A stretch of 5,310 nt of DNA, from positions 1 through 5,310 of the forward strand of contig DBQL01000102.1 of assembly GCA_002305235.1 (NCBI GenBank), given 5' to 3'. Shown piece after piece: positions 1 through 5,310 of this stretch. The stretch is from Prevotella sp. UBA1395 (lineage in GTDB: Bacteria; Bacteroidota; Bacteroidia; Bacteroidales; Bacteroidaceae). Numbering within the stretch: the first letter of the stretch is position 1; every line of letters starts with the position of its first letter. The notes under the pieces were generated by a model. The model saw nothing but the letters and a program-made list of their open reading frames with translations, was not told where the DNA came from and did no database searches. Made by a program: the position numbers and the translations under genes.

Positions 1-8
1 GCAAATGG

Positions 9-34
9 TGAATGCTTTTGTCAGCATTTATTTC
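9..34 (+). terminator. Weak possible plus-strand hairpin at the left edge
   Basis: AATGCT (11-16) and AGCATT (23-28) form a 6-bp inverted repeat that can be extended by a G-T and a T-A pair, with loop TTTGTC. On the plus strand it is followed by the T-rich TATTT. It could be the end of a plus-strand gene lying left of the window, converging on the minus-strand unit. The stem is short and AT-rich and no upstream gene is visible, so this is only a tentative call. I see nothing else in the non-coding stretch 35-78. Confidence 0.2.
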
Positions 35-78
35 CGGGTTTTGTCGCCGGTCGTCTTGCGGCACTCACACCGCCCGAC

Positions 79-117
79 AACAAAAATGCCACATCGGCGT
101 GACGCGCGATGTGGCAT
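79..117 (-). terminator. Rho-independent terminator after the GH127 gene
   Basis: A perfect 11-bp inverted repeat is visible: ATGCCACATCG at 86-96 and CGATGTGGCAT at 107-117, with a short inner GCG/CGC stem possible in the loop. Read on the minus strand, the hairpin is followed at once by TTTTTGTTG (complement of 78-86). This is the classical layout of an intrinsic terminator. It begins about 24 nt beyond the TAA stop of the minus-strand GH127 gene, so it probably ends the GH97-GH127 transcript. On the plus strand no T-run follows the stem, so it should act in one direction only. Confidence 0.85.
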
Positions 118-140
118 GTATGGTCGTTGTCGGCCGGTCT

Positions 141-2600
141 TTACCTCACCGACCACTCAAACAGTCCGCACGACTGAAGCTCGGGTTGCCTGATGTTCAG
201 TCTCACAACCTTGGTCTTCACCGGGTCGAAGTCGGCCGTGCAAGGCTGCCCTTTCTTCACCGGGTATCCCGACACATGGCTCACCGGCTGCCACGCGCCG
301 CTCTCATCCTGATACTCCACGGTCCAGCTGTCGGGCACCTTGCAGCCTCCCCACGGCTGGTCGTCAAACCAGTAGACCGTGGCACGCTGTATGGTCTTGG
401 CCTCGGGGAAGGTGTATGTGATCCACTCTGTACCGCCTTGTTTGGGCCACCAGTGGAAGTAGGGAACGGTACGGTCGTTCTCGTCGGCCGGCACCAAGCC
501 GTCGGCGATGCTCCGCAGGGCCGATGTGCGTTTCGAAGCGTCTATCTTGGCCTGTGAGGCGATGGTCGGAGGCGTGGCCGGTCGGGCAGCGCTCACGTTT
601 TGTGGCATCCACACTTTCATGTTGCCCGAGCCGCGGTGGCACCACGCGAAGTAGGGAATGAGTTTCAGAGTCACGCCTCGGGTGGTGAGGTTGCCGTTGT
701 TGTCGTAGGCCAAGGTCTGCGCCGGCATGGTCAGCGTGGTGAGTTGCTGGCCTTGGAAGAGCGTCAGCTTGGGCTGCTCGTCTTTGGCGAGGAAATCGCT
801 GTAAGGCAGTTGTCCCAACGTGAAGGTGGGTTTTTGGTTGAGCAGCAGGCTCATGATGTCGAAGTCGTTGTCGGGCCATTCGGCGCAATAGACTATCGGT
901 CCGCGCTCGAAGCTCACCTGTCCGCGGTCGGCATCCACCTTGTTGTTGGCCCGCACGGTGCGCACCTCCATGTCGAAGTGCACGCTCACCACGTCGCCCT
1001 TCTTCCATTTGCGGCTGATGGTGCAGTAGCCGTCGGCGGTGATATCGGCCTCGATGGGCTGTCCGTTCACGGAGATACGGTAGGAGGCTCGCTTGCCGTC
1101 GTCATAGTAGTAGAGGTCGGAGGGCACGGGCCGGCCCTTGACCCACCCCGGTATGCGCACCTTGAGGCTGAAGACGCCCGTCTTGTTTTGGTCTACGCGA
1201 ATGTTGATATCGCCGTTCCAAGGGTAGCCGGTGGTCTGCGACAGCGTGACCTCCTTGCCGCCGACCTTCATCGTTGCCGAGTTGCTCAGGAAGAGGTTGA
1301 CATAGAGGTTGCGGTCTTTCACGGCATAGACATAGCCGGGTAGCGACGGCAGGAAGCGGCAGATGTTGCTCGGGCAGCATGCACATCCGAACCAAGGCTG
1401 GCGCTGGTGCTGGCCCATCGACTCCAAGGGGTTGGGGTAGAAGAATCCGCCGCCATCCATAGAGACGCCCGAGATGAGACCGTTGTAGAGCGTGCGCTCC
1501 AGCACGTCGTAATATTTGCTTTCGCCGTGGAGCAGGAACAGGCGGTAGTTCACGTAGACATTGCCTATCGCGGCGCATGTCTCGTTGTAGGCACTCATGT
1601 TGGGAAGCTCGTAGTTCTTGCCGAAAGCCTCGCCGCTGCTCGTGGCACCGATGCCGCCGGTGATATAGAGTTTCTTGGTCACGATGTTGTCCCAGATACG
1701 CCCGATGGCCTTGATATAGTCGGAATCGCCGGTGAGGGCGGCCACGTCGGCCATGCCCGCGTACATGTATGCCGCCCGCACGGCATGGCCCACGGCCTCG
1801 TCTTGCTCGATGACGGGCAGGTGGCTTTGCGAGTATTCCTGCTTGATGGAGGTCTTGCCACGATAGTCGAGGAAGAACTTAGCCTCGTCGAGATACTTCT
1901 TGTTGCCCGTGGCGAGATAGAGTTTGCACAGGGCCATCTCGGCAATCTGGTGCCCGGGCACCACGCATGCCTGCCCCGCCTTGGGTCCTACCTCACGCAC
2001 CACGCAGTCGGCATAGCGTATGGCGATGTCCAAGAACTTGCGGCTGCCGGTGGCTTGCCAGTGTGCCACGGCACCCTCAACCATGTGTCCGAGGTTGTAC
2101 AGCTCATGGCTCAGGTCTTCTTCCTTGCTCCATCGCTTGTCGCCCGCCCAGTGATGAGGGTTCTTGGGGTTTTGTGTACGTGCGGTGTAGAGATAGCCGT
2201 CGGGTTCCTGCGCCTTACCGATGATGTCGAGCACAGAGTCGATATAGTGCTTCATCTTCTTGTCGGGGTAGGTCTGCAGGATATAGCTCGCGCCCTCGAT
2301 GGTCTTGTAAGGGTCGGTGTCGTCGAACGACAGCGGCATGAGTTTCGACACGTCGTAGCTCTCGCTCGGATGAGCGGCGCGCTCAAAGTTCTTGTATCGG
2401 CCCTCGCTCTCGCATTTGCTGAAAGCCAAGGGAATGGTCACTTTGCGTGAGGTCTCGAGGCGCTGGCCCCAGAAACTGTTGTTCACCACCTTCACAGACG
2501 TGAAGGGTACGGGGGTGATGGGGTAGCCACCGCTGTGCTTCTGCGCTTGGCCCGTAACGGCAAGTGCGCCGGCGATGATACCAAGAAATAGTCTTTTCAT
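141..2600 (-). CDS. Secreted GH127-family (DUF1680) beta-L-arabinofuranosidase-like glycosidase
   Basis: This complete 819-residue protein probably removes terminal beta-L-arabinofuranose from plant glycans in the periplasm. Residues 1-19 form a Sec signal peptide (MKR, hydrophobic core, GQA before the likely cut) with no lipobox Cys. A conserved N-terminal block (FDDTDPYK near 92-99) leads into the alpha/alpha-barrel. The active-site signature of the Zn-dependent cysteine glycosidases is intact: E324 in SSGEAF, E340 and C342 in NETCAA, and C408/C409 in GCACCPSN. By spacing these match Glu322, Glu338, Cys340, Cys417 and Cys418 of Bifidobacterium HypBA1, so C408 is the predicted nucleophile and E324 the acid/base. 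Beta-sandwich modules follow (about 425-670, with ERGPIVYCAEW). An extra C-terminal region (about 675-819, WWPKQG, VYWFDDQPWGG) resembles the F5/8-type jelly-roll extension of long Bacteroidota homologues. GH127 and GH146 are related and cannot be separated by eye. No Shine-Dalgarno precedes the ATG. It is second in a probable operon, 124 nt after the GH97 gene. Confidence 0.95.
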   Translation of the reverse strand: MKRLFLGIIAGALAVTGQAQKHSGGYPITPVPFTSVKVVNNSFWGQRLETSRKVTIPLAFSKCESEGRYKNFERAAHPSESYDVSKLMPLSFDDTDPYKTIEGASYILQTYPDKKMKHYIDSVLDIIGKAQEPDGYLYTARTQNPKNPHHWAGDKRWSKEEDLSHELYNLGHMVEGAVAHWQATGSRKFLDIAIRYADCVVREVGPKAGQACVVPGHQIAEMALCKLYLATGNKKYLDEAKFFLDYRGKTSIKQEYSQSHLPVIEQDEAVGHAVRAAYMYAGMADVAALTGDSDYIKAIGRIWDNIVTKKLYITGGIGATSSGEAFGKNYELPNMSAYNETCAAIGNVYVNYRLFLLHGESKYYDVLERTLYNGLISGVSMDGGGFFYPNPLESMGQHQRQPWFGCACCPSNICRFLPSLPGYVYAVKDRNLYVNLFLSNSATMKVGGKEVTLSQTTGYPWNGDINIRVDQNKTGVFSLKVRIPGWVKGRPVPSDLYYYDDGKRASYRISVNGQPIEADITADGYCTISRKWKKGDVVSVHFDMEVRTVRANNKVDADRGQVSFERGPIVYCAEWPDNDFDIMSLLLNQKPTFTLGQLPYSDFLAKDEQPKLTLFQGQQLTTLTMPAQTLAYDNNGNLTTRGVTLKLIPYFAWCHRGSGNMKVWMPQNVSAARPATPPTIASQAKIDASKRTSALRSIADGLVPADENDRTVPYFHWWPKQGGTEWITYTFPEAKTIQRATVYWFDDQPWGGCKVPDSWTVEYQDESGAWQPVSHVSGYPVKKGQPCTADFDPVKTKVVRLNIRQPELQSCGLFEWSVR

Positions 2601-2662
2601 AGGTTCTTGCGTTTATGATTGTTGTTGATCGGTTGTAAATGGCGATGTGGCTTGCGCGCGAT

Positions 2663-2684
2663 AACGCCCCGTGCCACGGGCGTT
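2663..2684 (-). other. GC-rich intercistronic hairpin between the GH97 and GH127 genes
   Basis: AACGCCC at 2663-2669 and GGGCGTT at 2678-2684 are a perfect inverted repeat. With one bulged C, the arms extend to 10 bp almost to the centre (CGTG/CACG). Neither strand has a T-run after the stem, so it is not a standard intrinsic terminator. It lies inside the 124-nt gap between the GH97 stop and the GH127 start. A structure in that place may protect the 3' end of the upstream cistron, mark an RNA-processing site or adjust relative expression; this role is inferred. I see no TAnnTTTG-type promoter for the GH127 gene within 2601-2724, which favours co-transcription with GH97. Confidence 0.5.
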
Positions 2685-2724
2685 GCCCCGGCGATGGCGG
2701 CGTGACGGGCATCGGTCGATGGCG

Positions 2725-4698
2725 TTACCGGGTGGCGGGCATGAGCGTCACGACAAAGCCTCCGCCCGAGGCCATGTGCAGATGAAGCTCCGAGGAGGCG
2801 TCGACCGTCTGTGTCTCCAAGAGGTAATCCTCGGCATTGTGGTCGGCATTGATGCCGTCGCGCAGGATGGAAGCCTTGAAACGCACGTTAGATGGCAGGA
2901 AGTCGAGCTTCACGCGGAGGTCTCGCGCGTCCCAGTTGGTAAGTGCGCCGAGGTAGAACATGCCGTTGTGGCGGCGCAGGGTGAGGATGTATTGCCCAAT
3001 CTCGCCTTGAAGCACGCGGGTGTCGTCGAACACCGTGGGCAGGGCAGCGATATATCGGGTAAACCCGTCTTCGGCCTCATACATCGTCGGTGCGTCGGCA
3101 AGCATGGTGAAAGGAGAGTCGTAGACCACGTACTCGGCGGCCTGATGGCAGCGTGTGCCTTGGCTCACGGGTTTGGAATAGCTCATCGCCCAGTCCCATT
3201 TGGTGCCGTTGCGCATGGCCCCTTGGGTAAAGTCCACGGGTCCGGCCATCATTCGGATGAAGGGGAAGGTGACGTCGTAGCGGGGATGATCGTTCTTGAG
3301 CGTGCCCCATTTCACCTCTTCCATGCCGAAGACGCTTTCATAGTTGAGCACGTTAGGGAATGTGCGATTGAGCCCCACGGGGGTGTAAATGCCGTGCAAG
3401 TCGAGCACCAAGCGATGGCGGGCGGCACACCGGGCCAGTCGTTCCACCATCTCGACGGCCGTCTGGTCGTTGCGATCCATGAAGTCGACCTTGAATCCTC
3501 GGATGCCCATCGCGGCATAGTGGCTGCAGATCTGCTCAAGATTCTCGTCCATCACGTTGAATACCGACCACAGCACGATGCCCACACCCTTCTGCCGACC
3601 GTAGTCGATGAGTTGCCGAAGGTCTATCTCGGGCACGGGATTCATGATGTCGCCGGTGTTGGAGTTGTACCAGCCTTCGTCGAGGATGATGTATTCCAGC
3701 CGGTGCTTCGCGGCGAAGTCGATATAATATTTATAGGTATCGGTGTTGATTCCCGACTTGAAGTTCACGCCCTTGAGATTCCAGTCGCACCACCAGTCCC
3801 ATGCCGATTTGCCGGGTTTGATCCATGAGGTGTCGCCGATCGTGTTGGGGGCGGCGAGGGCATAGACCAAGTTGTTGGTGGGCATGTCCGTGTCTCGCTC
3901 GGTCACGGCGAGAATACGCCACGGCATGGACAGTGCGCCGGCGGTGCGGGCAATATAAGGCTCGGTGTCGGCGACGTAGGTCATGCTGCGCCACGGATAG
4001 CGCGACATGGTCTTGGGATAGGGTGCGAAGACGGCCGTGAGGGCATCGCCCTCGGCCCTGACAAACATGCCGGGATAGTGGTTCACGTCACTTTCGAGCA
4101 CCGTGACCTTGGCCGGGCCGCAGTCTATGGTAGTGGGGAGGAAGGCTATCTCATGGCGCGCGGTGTCGAGGGTGGTCTCGTGGTAGATGTTTTGAAATGC
4201 CATCGCGAAGGGATTCTTCGCGTTGGTCGAGTAGGACAGCCATGCCTTGCGGTCGCGGCCGAACGCATAGCGAGCCTCTTCGTTGGCAATCGTGATGGGC
4301 TTGCGGCCCGAATAGACAAAGCGATAGGCCGCCCCCTCGTCGTAAGCGCGCACGATGAGGCTGAACCGCGCGTTCAGTTTCAGGGTGAGCTCGTTGGCCT
4401 TGGCCGTGAAATTCTTTTGGCGATAGAAGGGTGCGGAGATGTTCTCGCTGACAGCGTGTGCCTTGCCCGCCGACACTTTATCGCTCTTGCCCACGCTGAT
4501 GCCATCGGCAAGCGTCAGGCTGATGGGCGAGGGGGCCATGAGTTGGTGCCCGTCGAGCAGCAGACGGAGAGACAAGGCGGGGTTGGAGGTGACCAGGACC
4601 TCAAGCCGTCCGTTGGGAGATTGCAAGCGGAACTCTTTGGCAGAGGATGACAATGCGGCAAAGAGACAGGCAAAAAAAAGAAGTTTCTTGACGTTCAT
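2725..4698 (-). CDS. Secreted GH97 glycosidase, retaining type (alpha-galactosidase-like)
   Basis: This complete 657-residue protein is a GH97 enzyme predicted to cleave terminal alpha-galactose or the stereochemically related beta-L-arabinopyranose. A signal peptide (about 1-20, SSA before the likely cut, no lipobox) points to the periplasm. Three family domains follow: an N-terminal beta-sandwich (about 22-280), a (beta/alpha)8 barrel (about 290-560, entered by SAWDWWCDWN and ILDEGWY) and a C-terminal beta domain (about 562-655). D405 in GFKVDFMDR and E460 in FGMEEVKW are 55 residues apart. This matches the Asp415 nucleophile and Glu470 acid/base of the retaining alpha-galactosidase BT1871. 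Inverting SusB-type alpha-glucosidases lack that Asp, so 'SusB' would be a misleading label. GTRCHQAAEYVVYDSP (514-529) is also BT1871-like. One oddity is Q492 in DFTQGAMRN, where I recall Pro in relatives. It is the first gene of the minus-strand unit. No Shine-Dalgarno is seen, and the start is fixed by the signal peptide. Confidence 0.95.
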   Translation of the reverse strand: MNVKKLLFFACLFAALSSSAKEFRLQSPNGRLEVLVTSNPALSLRLLLDGHQLMAPSPISLTLADGISVGKSDKVSAGKAHAVSENISAPFYRQKNFTAKANELTLKLNARFSLIVRAYDEGAAYRFVYSGRKPITIANEEARYAFGRDRKAWLSYSTNAKNPFAMAFQNIYHETTLDTARHEIAFLPTTIDCGPAKVTVLESDVNHYPGMFVRAEGDALTAVFAPYPKTMSRYPWRSMTYVADTEPYIARTAGALSMPWRILAVTERDTDMPTNNLVYALAAPNTIGDTSWIKPGKSAWDWWCDWNLKGVNFKSGINTDTYKYYIDFAAKHRLEYIILDEGWYNSNTGDIMNPVPEIDLRQLIDYGRQKGVGIVLWSVFNVMDENLEQICSHYAAMGIRGFKVDFMDRNDQTAVEMVERLARCAARHRLVLDLHGIYTPVGLNRTFPNVLNYESVFGMEEVKWGTLKNDHPRYDVTFPFIRMMAGPVDFTQGAMRNGTKWDWAMSYSKPVSQGTRCHQAAEYVVYDSPFTMLADAPTMYEAEDGFTRYIAALPTVFDDTRVLQGEIGQYILTLRRHNGMFYLGALTNWDARDLRVKLDFLPSNVRFKASILRDGINADHNAEDYLLETQTVDASSELHLHMASGGGFVVTLMPATR

Positions 4699-4723
4699 AA
4701 CAGATAGATTTCACTAAACTTCA

Positions 4724-4760
4724 CAAAGATAAGCATTTCTATATGCAAAGCGTATAAAAA
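4724..4760 (-). promoter_or_regulatory. Candidate Bacteroidota promoter for the GH97-GH127 unit
   Basis: On the minus strand TATCTTTG (complement of 4724-4731) matches the Bacteroidota -7 consensus TAnnTTTG exactly. It would place the transcription start near 4718-4721 and give a short leader of about 20 nt before the ATG at 4698. The -33 element is poor. The only TTTG upstream (4746-4749) is just 14 nt away, against the usual 19-21, and at the normal distance only a degenerate TACG is found. A run of seven A/T pairs (4756-4762) lies just upstream and could act as an UP-like element. A weak -33 is consistent with a promoter that needs an activator, but that is inference. Confidence 0.5.
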
Positions 4761-4770
4761 AAGTCTGATG

Positions 4771-4812
4771 TGTTGCGATAATCGTCTAAATTCTTGCGAT
4801 TTTGTGTGAAAA
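4771..4812. promoter_or_regulatory. 21-nt-period direct repeat, candidate activator site
   Basis: Two tandem 21-nt units, 4771-4791 and 4792-4812, agree at 12 of 21 positions, with pattern TnTTGCGAT-n2-T-n5-AAA. The shared TTGCGAT cores start at 4773 and 4794. A period of 21 bp puts both halves on the same DNA face. It is also the half-site spacing known for AraC-type regulators, the DNA-binding fold used by hybrid two-component sensors of Bacteroidota glycan loci. The array lies about 50-95 nt upstream of the predicted GH97 start and 70-110 nt upstream of the predicted plus-strand start, so one regulator could serve both directions. The repeat is seen directly; the regulator is inferred. An overlapping inverted repeat, AATCGTC (4780-4786) and GACGATT (4814-4820), offers another reading. 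Confidence 0.45.
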
Positions 4813-4841
4813 GGACGATTTTTTCAGAAAGTTGGACAATA

Positions 4842-4876
4842 TTTGTATGGATATAAGCGAAAACCGCCTTACTTTG
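4842..4876 (+). promoter_or_regulatory. Candidate promoter for the plus-strand GH127 gene
   Basis: TTACTTTG at 4869-4876 matches the Bacteroidota -7 box TAnnTTTG with one mismatch. A TTTG at 4842-4845 could serve as the -33 element, although the 23-nt gap is longer than the usual 19-21. The transcription start would fall near 4880, leaving a leader of roughly 45 nt before the ATG at 4925. The leader is AT-rich with no Shine-Dalgarno, as is common in this phylum. Confidence 0.4.
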
Positions 4877-4924
4877 CCTTACCATCGAATATTAACCTCG
4901 AAACAACGCAAACATTATTGAGAT

Positions 4925-5310
4925 ATGACTTACAAATCATTACTGTTTTTGGGGATTGCCCTCTCAGCCTCTGCCACACTCTATGCCGCCAAGACGGCCA
5001 AGAGACCCGGGAGAGGAGAGAAGCCCATCGTGGAGGTGCCATTCACCAAGGTACACCTGAACGACAACTTTTGGATGCCGCGCATCGAGATCAATCGCAC
5101 GGTTTCCATACCCTCTGCCTTTCGGGAATGTGAGCAAAACGGACGATTCGATAACTTCGCCATTGCCGCAGGACTGAAGAAAGGGGAGCATAGGGGCGAC
5201 TTTTCGTTTGACGACACCGACCCATATAAGGTGATCGAGGGGGCCAGCTATTCGTTGGCCGTGCACTATGACGCCAAGCTCGACCACTATCTCGACTCGG
5301 TCATCGCCAT
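4925..5310 (+). CDS. Second GH127-family glycosidase, N-terminal part (runs off the window)
   Basis: An open frame starts at ATG 4925 and continues without a stop for 128 codons to the window end, so the gene is 3'-truncated by the window edge rather than broken. Residues 1-22 form a Sec signal peptide (MTYKSLLFLG, then ASATLYA before the likely cut). From VPFT at residue 38 the protein aligns with the N-terminal block of the minus-strand GH127 protein (from residue 31). It shares FW, the IP-AF spacing, CE-x2-GR-x2-NF, SFDDTDPYK, IEGASY and DSV; by eye about half of the aligned residues are identical. It is therefore a diverged paralogue, expected to be a beta-L-arabinofuranosidase-like enzyme. 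The catalytic Glu and Cys residues lie beyond the window, so activity cannot be judged. It is transcribed divergently from the GH97-GH127 unit and shares its upstream region. Confidence 0.92.
   Translation, partial: MTYKSLLFLGIALSASATLYAAKTAKRPGRGEKPIVEVPFTKVHLNDNFWMPRIEINRTVSIPSAFRECEQNGRFDNFAIAAGLKKGEHRGDFSFDDTDPYKVIEGASYSLAVHYDAKLDHYLDSVIA

Noticed and set aside
34..50. CCGG (34-37) and CCGG (47-50) as a stem near the left edge
   Set aside because: A 4-bp self-complementary match is too short to support any structure or regulatory site.
2642..2651. GCGATGTGGC shared with the terminator stem (106-115)
   Set aside because: Ten identical bases in a G+C-rich window may be chance. The copy at 2642 has no partner arm nearby and no T-run, so it is neither a second terminator nor a supported repeat element.
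2671..3828. Long open frame antisense to the GH97 gene (385 codons), and a similar one antisense to GH127 at 1407-2450
   Set aside because: Long antisense frames are expected in G+C-rich coding DNA. The translations are low-complexity, rich in His, Val, Gly and Arg, match no family I recognise, and overlap genes with intact catalytic motifs.
4732..4749. TTTG on the minus strand at 4746-4749 as the -33 box of the GH97 promoter
   Set aside because: Only 14 nt separate it from the -7 box, well short of the 19-21 nt expected in Bacteroidota promoters.
4843..5133. Plus-strand frame of 96 codons beginning upstream of the second GH127 gene
   Set aside because: It is in a different frame from the GH127 start at 4925, runs through the predicted promoter, and its translation from the shared DNA has no family features; the GH127 frame explains the region.
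1..5310. Mobile element, CRISPR array, tRNA, rRNA, toxin-antitoxin or phage genes
   Set aside because: No repeat-spacer pattern, tRNA-like fold, transposase motif or terminal inverted repeats were seen; the three glycosidase genes and their control regions account for the window.

Overview
The window looks like part of a carbohydrate-utilisation locus from a fairly G+C-rich member of the Bacteroidales. Candidates are an Alistipes-, Prevotellaceae- or Muribaculaceae-like genome; the genus cannot be fixed from this sequence. The evidence is the combination of GH127-type and GH97-type secreted glycosidases typical of Bacteroidota, starts with no recognisable Shine-Dalgarno sequence, and promoter-like elements of the Bacteroidota TAnnTTTG type. 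Coding DNA is clearly richer in G+C than the AT-rich divergent intergenic region.

Layout. Bases 1-140 are non-coding and carry a convincing minus-strand intrinsic terminator (79-117). A complete GH127/DUF1680-type beta-L-arabinofuranosidase-like gene occupies 141-2600 on the minus strand. Bases 2601-2724 are an intercistronic gap with a strong GC-rich hairpin. A complete GH97 gene occupies 2725-4698 on the minus strand, and its residues predict the retaining, alpha-galactosidase-like branch rather than the SusB alpha-glucosidase branch. Bases 4699-4924 are a divergent regulatory region with candidate promoters on both strands and a 21-nt-period direct repeat. At 4925 a second GH127-family gene starts on the plus strand and runs off the right edge after 128 codons.

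How the genes fit together. The minus-strand pair reads as a complete two-gene transcription unit: promoter near 4720, GH97, intercistronic hairpin, GH127, terminator. It is divergent from a paralogous GH127 gene that shares the same upstream region. All three products have apparent Sec signal peptides without a lipobox, which suggests periplasmic exo-acting enzymes trimming imported plant-derived oligosaccharides. A substrate with both beta-L-arabinofuranosyl and alpha-galactosyl or beta-L-arabinopyranosyl ends would fit, but this is inference. No SusC/SusD pair, regulator, mobile element, CRISPR or RNA gene is visible. I found no sign of a wholly new system; the parts most worth a second look are the divergent control region, the paralogous GH127 pair and the hairpin between the two minus-strand genes.
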